Origin: Ricinus communis
Lineage: Eukaryota > Streptophyta > Magnoliopsida > Malpighiales > Euphorbiaceae
Length of the DNA stretch: 64,000 bases
NCBI RefSeq assembly: GCF_019578655.1
Contig: NC_063256.1
Location: forward strand, 25,220,342 to 25,284,341
Reading direction: 5' to 3'
This document shows, piece after piece, positions 60,481-64,000 of the stretch (the stretch's first letter is position 1; every line of letters begins with the position of its first letter). A program made the translations under genes and the position numbers. The notes below the pieces were generated by a model. It saw nothing but the letters and a program-made list of their open reading frames with translations, did no database searches and was not told the DNA's origin.

Positions 60481-61569
60481 GGCCTCCTCTTCTCTTTCAC
60501 TATCATTATTAGAGGATGAGGATGCATCACTCTAAGTAGCTTTCAAGCTATTTTTCTTTTCTTTGTCTACTTTATTCCTCTTCAAATATTTGGGACAATC
60601 TGACTTGATATGTCCTTGCTTGCCACATTTATAGCAAGTGATTTCATCTTTCATATCCTTGGTTGATCTTGATTTGGAGAAGGGCTTCTTGCTTGTGAAA
60701 GCCTTCTTGCTTCTTCTCCTTTTAGCCTCAAGAATTCTCTTAACATGTTTGGTGATGAGGGCCACATCATCAATCTCACTTTGAGCTTCCCTTTGATCTT
60801 CATCATCGCTTGGGATATTTTTTCTCTCTTAAGCTCTTGTGCTAGTCTTGAGTGCTAGTGCTCTCTTTTTCCCACCATCTCTATCAAATTCATCCTTGAC
60901 AAGAGACATCTCATGGGTTAGAAGTTTGCCTATGAGAAACAATTTGAAATGGAAATCAAGAATAAATTTCTGGTAAATCCATAGGAATCTTTCTAAGGTC
61001 TCCATTTGCTTCTTCAATACTAGCCACTCTAGCACCATATTTATCCAAAGGGAGACTCCTAGGATTTTGTTATTGATATCCACTAGCTGATATTGCTTCC
61101 TAAATTTTCTAATATTGTTGATGATAGTGAGAAGCCTATTTGTCATGTGAGTGATGGATTCGTTTAGCTTCATCTTGAACATTTCATACACGGTGACGTA
61201 CATCTAGATCTTTCTTGATTTAACTTGCTTCATGCCTTCGTGATAGTTCTCCAAAGTAGTCCAAATTTGATGAGCTGTAGTGCAATGTTGCACTCTCCCA
61301 CATTCTTCTCTAGAGAGGCAACTCACAAGAATGGCCATTGCTTGCTTATTCTTATGATTATGCTTTTTGTGAGCATCCAACCATTCTTCTCTATGGAGAA
61401 TCCTTTTTTCACCATTTTGACTTCGGTAGGAGCCTTCCATCCTTCATCACATAGTTCCACACCTCAATGCCATATGAATCCAAATAGATCTCCATACAAA
61501 ATCTCCAAAAGGCATAGCCGGATCAACAAAGAATGGCTTGAGGTGTTGAGCTCCTTCATTGGTTGCCAT
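60481..61569 (-). pseudogene. Copia C gag
   Basis: The ATG at 61569-61567 starts 'MATNEGAQHLKPFFVDP' just inside the primer-site-like segment near 61610-61625. Stops interrupt after about 40 codons, then reading continues: 'AMAILVSCLSREE' and 'AHQIWTTLENYHEG' (61340-61215), 'MKLNESITHM' (61170), and a zinc knuckle C-Y-K-C-G-K-Q-G-H-I-K-S-D-C near 60655-60610. It is a typical plant Copia Gag of the UBN2 type with at least two stops. Confidence 0.85.
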
Positions 61570-61627
61570 TAATCTTTACGCTCGTGATGAAGCTTGATAA
61601 GAGTGTTCTTACTTTGATACCACTTAT

Positions 61628-63038
61628 TGTCCCTTAGAACCAAGAAAGAGGGGTTGAATTGGTGACCTCAAATTACAGAGAATATGATGAGGTAAGAAAA
61701 ACACACGATTTTAAGAAAGATTAAAGAAATTTGGAAGAGAGTTAGGGTTAGGATAATTGACCTAAAGGTTTATAGTGGTTCAAGAATAATCCTCCCTACA
61801 TCCACTCCTCAAGATCACAGTTAGGCATTCCACTATAATCTTCAAGATTACAACCTTTGGGTTTTTCAAGTTCACCCAACAATTTGGTATTTTTAGGCTA
61901 ACACTAAACCTCTTCCTTTAGTGATCTAATCTCTAACTAAACCCCTTAACCCTTTAGTATTGGATGGTTACTCAATAACCAATTCTTGTGTTTCTAATAC
62001 CTAGACTCACACAACATCCCTTTAGAGTTTTAGTTGAATAATAAGATTCAACTTAATACACTATACGAAGAAGAAAATTAAGTGTAAAAAGTTGAAAAAT
62101 AAATTTGCAAGAGTTTGGACATAACAAAATCACACACCTTAGTTATTGAGTCTTTATAAGGGGTATTTATACTCATACCAACCTCTTAGAGACATTACAA
62201 CAAGGACCAATCTCATGAAATGAAAATTAGGTGACGTGGCAAGAAGTTGTTTGTTGGCATGAAAAGTGCCCCCACGCTTGTCGAGCGCCCTCACGCTTTC
62301 TAAAAAGAATCGTTGGGGCTCCATCGGCTCTAAACACATGGCTCTGACTTGGTGGTTGAAGTTATAATGGTCACTAATATCACACTAAATGCGAAAACCA
62401 CCCTCGCGCCAGAGTAGCTCCCTCGCGCTTATCTTGGTTGCACTCAGAAGCACCCTCGCAGCTCCCTATCGTGAAAAAATCTGCGGTTTTGGGTCTTTTG
62501 CCTTAAATGAGAGTGCCCTCGCGCTTCTTGAGGCTTTAACCCGTTGACTGTCAGGTGTCTCTCCATCATCGGGGTGTTGTCATATGGAGTTTTCAAGGGC
62601 TTTAATAATTTTGACCATATAAAAAAGCACCCTCGTGCATTTTAGGACTTTTTACAATCCTTTCTTGAAAGATTAAGGATGCTTTGGCCAATTTGAAATC
62701 CTTTGTAGCACTATCATATGGACACTCAAGCATGGAGTTAGCAATATTCAATTTGGGTGTTAAGGTCAAAATAGAGATCAATTGACTCTTAGGTCAACAG
62801 AGGCTGGTCATTTGAGTAGCTTTAAAATGCATCGATCATCCTTGAAGAATCAAGAATCAACAAAGCAAGAAGCACATTCCTTGGATTGGTAAAAAACTCC
62901 ATTTGTAAGCCTTCTCCATCTTTTTCTTATTTTATGTGTTATGACTATCTTAATCAATGAGATCCTTAGTAGGAATTGAGAAAATTTTAATTTGCTTCCA
63001 TTGTGCCTTTCCTTATGTTTTAAATTCAATTCCCAATA
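61628..63038 (-). mobile_element. 5' LTR of Copia C
   Basis: The low edge TGTCCCTTAGAACC (61628) lies beside a primer site reading TGGTATCAAAG on the minus strand (about 61613-61623), a near match to the tRNA-Met site. The high edge, read on the minus strand, is TATTGGGAATTGAATTTAAA at 63038. This equals the TGTTGGGAATT starts at 63439 and 63739 with the terminal TG mutated. Length is about 1411 bp. The interior carries unusual GC-rich phrases (62270-62570, repeated 'gcgccctc(g/a)cgctt'). Confidence 0.7.
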
Positions 63039-63438
63039 GAGATGCCTCAAATATATCTCGTATGTGCTCGTCACATAGCCAACTAACATTCAGCATATTG
63101 TACTTCAGTCATTCTATAATTGAAACATCTTCAATTTAGGGATTTGATTTAATGATTCCTTTTCCTATAATCCTCCCTTTGCTTTTGTTTCCATATTTCA
63201 CATGCCCGTTACTCCTTTATCTAGTTTTGAGAACTTGGATGAGTCTTTTGTCATGTGTCTCATGCAACTACTGTTAATGTACCAATCATCTATTTTATCA
63301 TACTACTTGGACTTACCTGCATATGATTATTCAGATTTAGGTCCCCAATTTATGTTGGGTCCTAATTTGTCAATAGGTTTTAAATTTGTATCTTTTGGTA
63401 CTCGAAATAGAAAATTCCTAAAGCATGTTTTAATTAGA
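63039..63438. other. Unassigned segment between inverted Copia LTR starts
   Basis: Four hundred bases lie between the minus-strand LTR C and the plus-strand LTR start. A plus-strand open frame (63202-63501) runs through it, but its last third is the LTR itself and I recognise no domain. It may be the flanking DNA of the insertions or a pol scrap. Confidence 0.4.
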
Positions 63439-63738
63439 TGTTGGGAATTTAATTTAAGACATAAGGAAAGGCACAATGGAAGCAAAATAAGAGTTCTTTA
63501 ATTCCTATCAAGGATCTCATTAATGTAAAGAAGTCATAACACATAAACACAAGCAAAAGATGGAGAAGACTTACAAAAAAAGTATGCCGCCAATTCCATG
63601 GAATGCTTCTAGCTTTGTTGATTCTTGATTCTTCAAGGACCAACCTCTTTTAGCGATCCACATAAGCTTCTAAGTAAAGATCTCTTAAACAACATTTAAG
63701 AGATTAAGAAGAGATATAGGAGATTTAATGCTAGTTCT
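63439..63738 (+). mobile_element. Copia LTR start fragment
   Basis: Starts TGTTGGGAATTTAATTT and follows the same sequence as LTR C (inverted) for about 200 bp, then matches 28300-28460. It stops at 63738, where a second copy begins. Confidence 0.7.
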
Positions 63739-64000
63739 TGTTGGGAATTGAAATTAAAACATAAGGAAAGGAGCAATGGAAGAAATTTAAAATGCTTTCT
63801 TAATTCCCACCAAGGATCTCATTGATTTAGATAGTCATAACATACAAAAACAAGTAAAAGATGGAAAAGGCTTAGAAAGGGTGTATGCCACCTATTCCAA
63901 GGAGTGCTTTTTGCTTTATTGATTCTTGATTCTTCAAAAATGATTGATGCACTTTAAAGCTACTCAAAGGACCAGCCTCTAATGGTAATCCACAAAAGCT
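63739..64000 (+). mobile_element. Second Copia LTR start, cut by the window edge
   Basis: TGTTGGGAATTGAAATTAA opens another copy, 300 bp after the first and in the same orientation; it is collinear with 63439-63640 and with the complement of 62820-63038. It continues beyond the window. Confidence 0.7.

Overview
This is a window of plant nuclear DNA, AT-rich and dominated by LTR retrotransposons, with one recognisable host gene. The gene (exons between 16884 and 26636, + strand) encodes a 337-residue DMR6-type 2-oxoglutarate/Fe(II) oxygenase (salicylate 5-hydroxylase family). Its introns, plant-type TATA region and the clades of the surrounding elements (Athila-like Ty3/gypsy, Ty1/copia) indicate a eudicot. 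From memory the protein most resembles DMR6 of rosids such as Euphorbiaceae; this is an inference, not a search result.

Left part (1-15346). An Athila-like Ty3/gypsy element on the minus strand enters from the left edge (broken gag 1-722, primer site 862-878, 5' LTR 882-2314). Unannotatable sequence follows, then a degenerate minisatellite of about twenty 'caccatctcgctac'-like units (3748-4430). Next comes a 2.2-kb solo LTR with matching CAATT target duplications (5007-7203). A minus-strand gypsy-type LTR fragment (about 8060-10271) abuts a decayed plus-strand Athila-like pol (RNase H and integrase, 10275-11836). A decayed relative of the solo LTR (about 13740-15346) ends about 1.4 kb before the gene's TATA box.

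Gene part (16786-27020). There are four exons, and all boundaries agree with GT-AG splicing and reading frame. Intron 2 is 8258 bp and very AT-rich. It holds an organelle-like GC-balanced island just after the donor site, an (AT)18 microsatellite, tandem duplications, an inverted repeat and a cluster of TGACG motifs.

Right part (27750-64000). Retrotransposons are nested and rearranged. A Copia element with gag but no pol (28946-34642, near-matching TSDs) splits the LTR of a minus-strand Copia copy A (34643-39693). Copy A's leader is itself interrupted by a minus-strand SIRE-like Copia element (39694-52903) that carries an extra ORF downstream of RNase H. That element is in turn split by a short Athila derivative lacking reverse transcriptase (41468-47748, TSD ATACT). 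A plus-strand relative of copy A (copy B, 52904-57548) follows and contains a solo LTR (53627-54890, TSD ATCAA). Copy B is fused to a 3'-truncated minus-strand Copia element C (57549-63038). Two head-truncated Copia LTR starts close the window.

I found no CRISPR array, tRNA, rRNA or gene cluster, and nothing that I would call a new biological system. The most useful observations are the structure of the DMR6-type gene with its giant intron and the fully datable nesting order of the elements.
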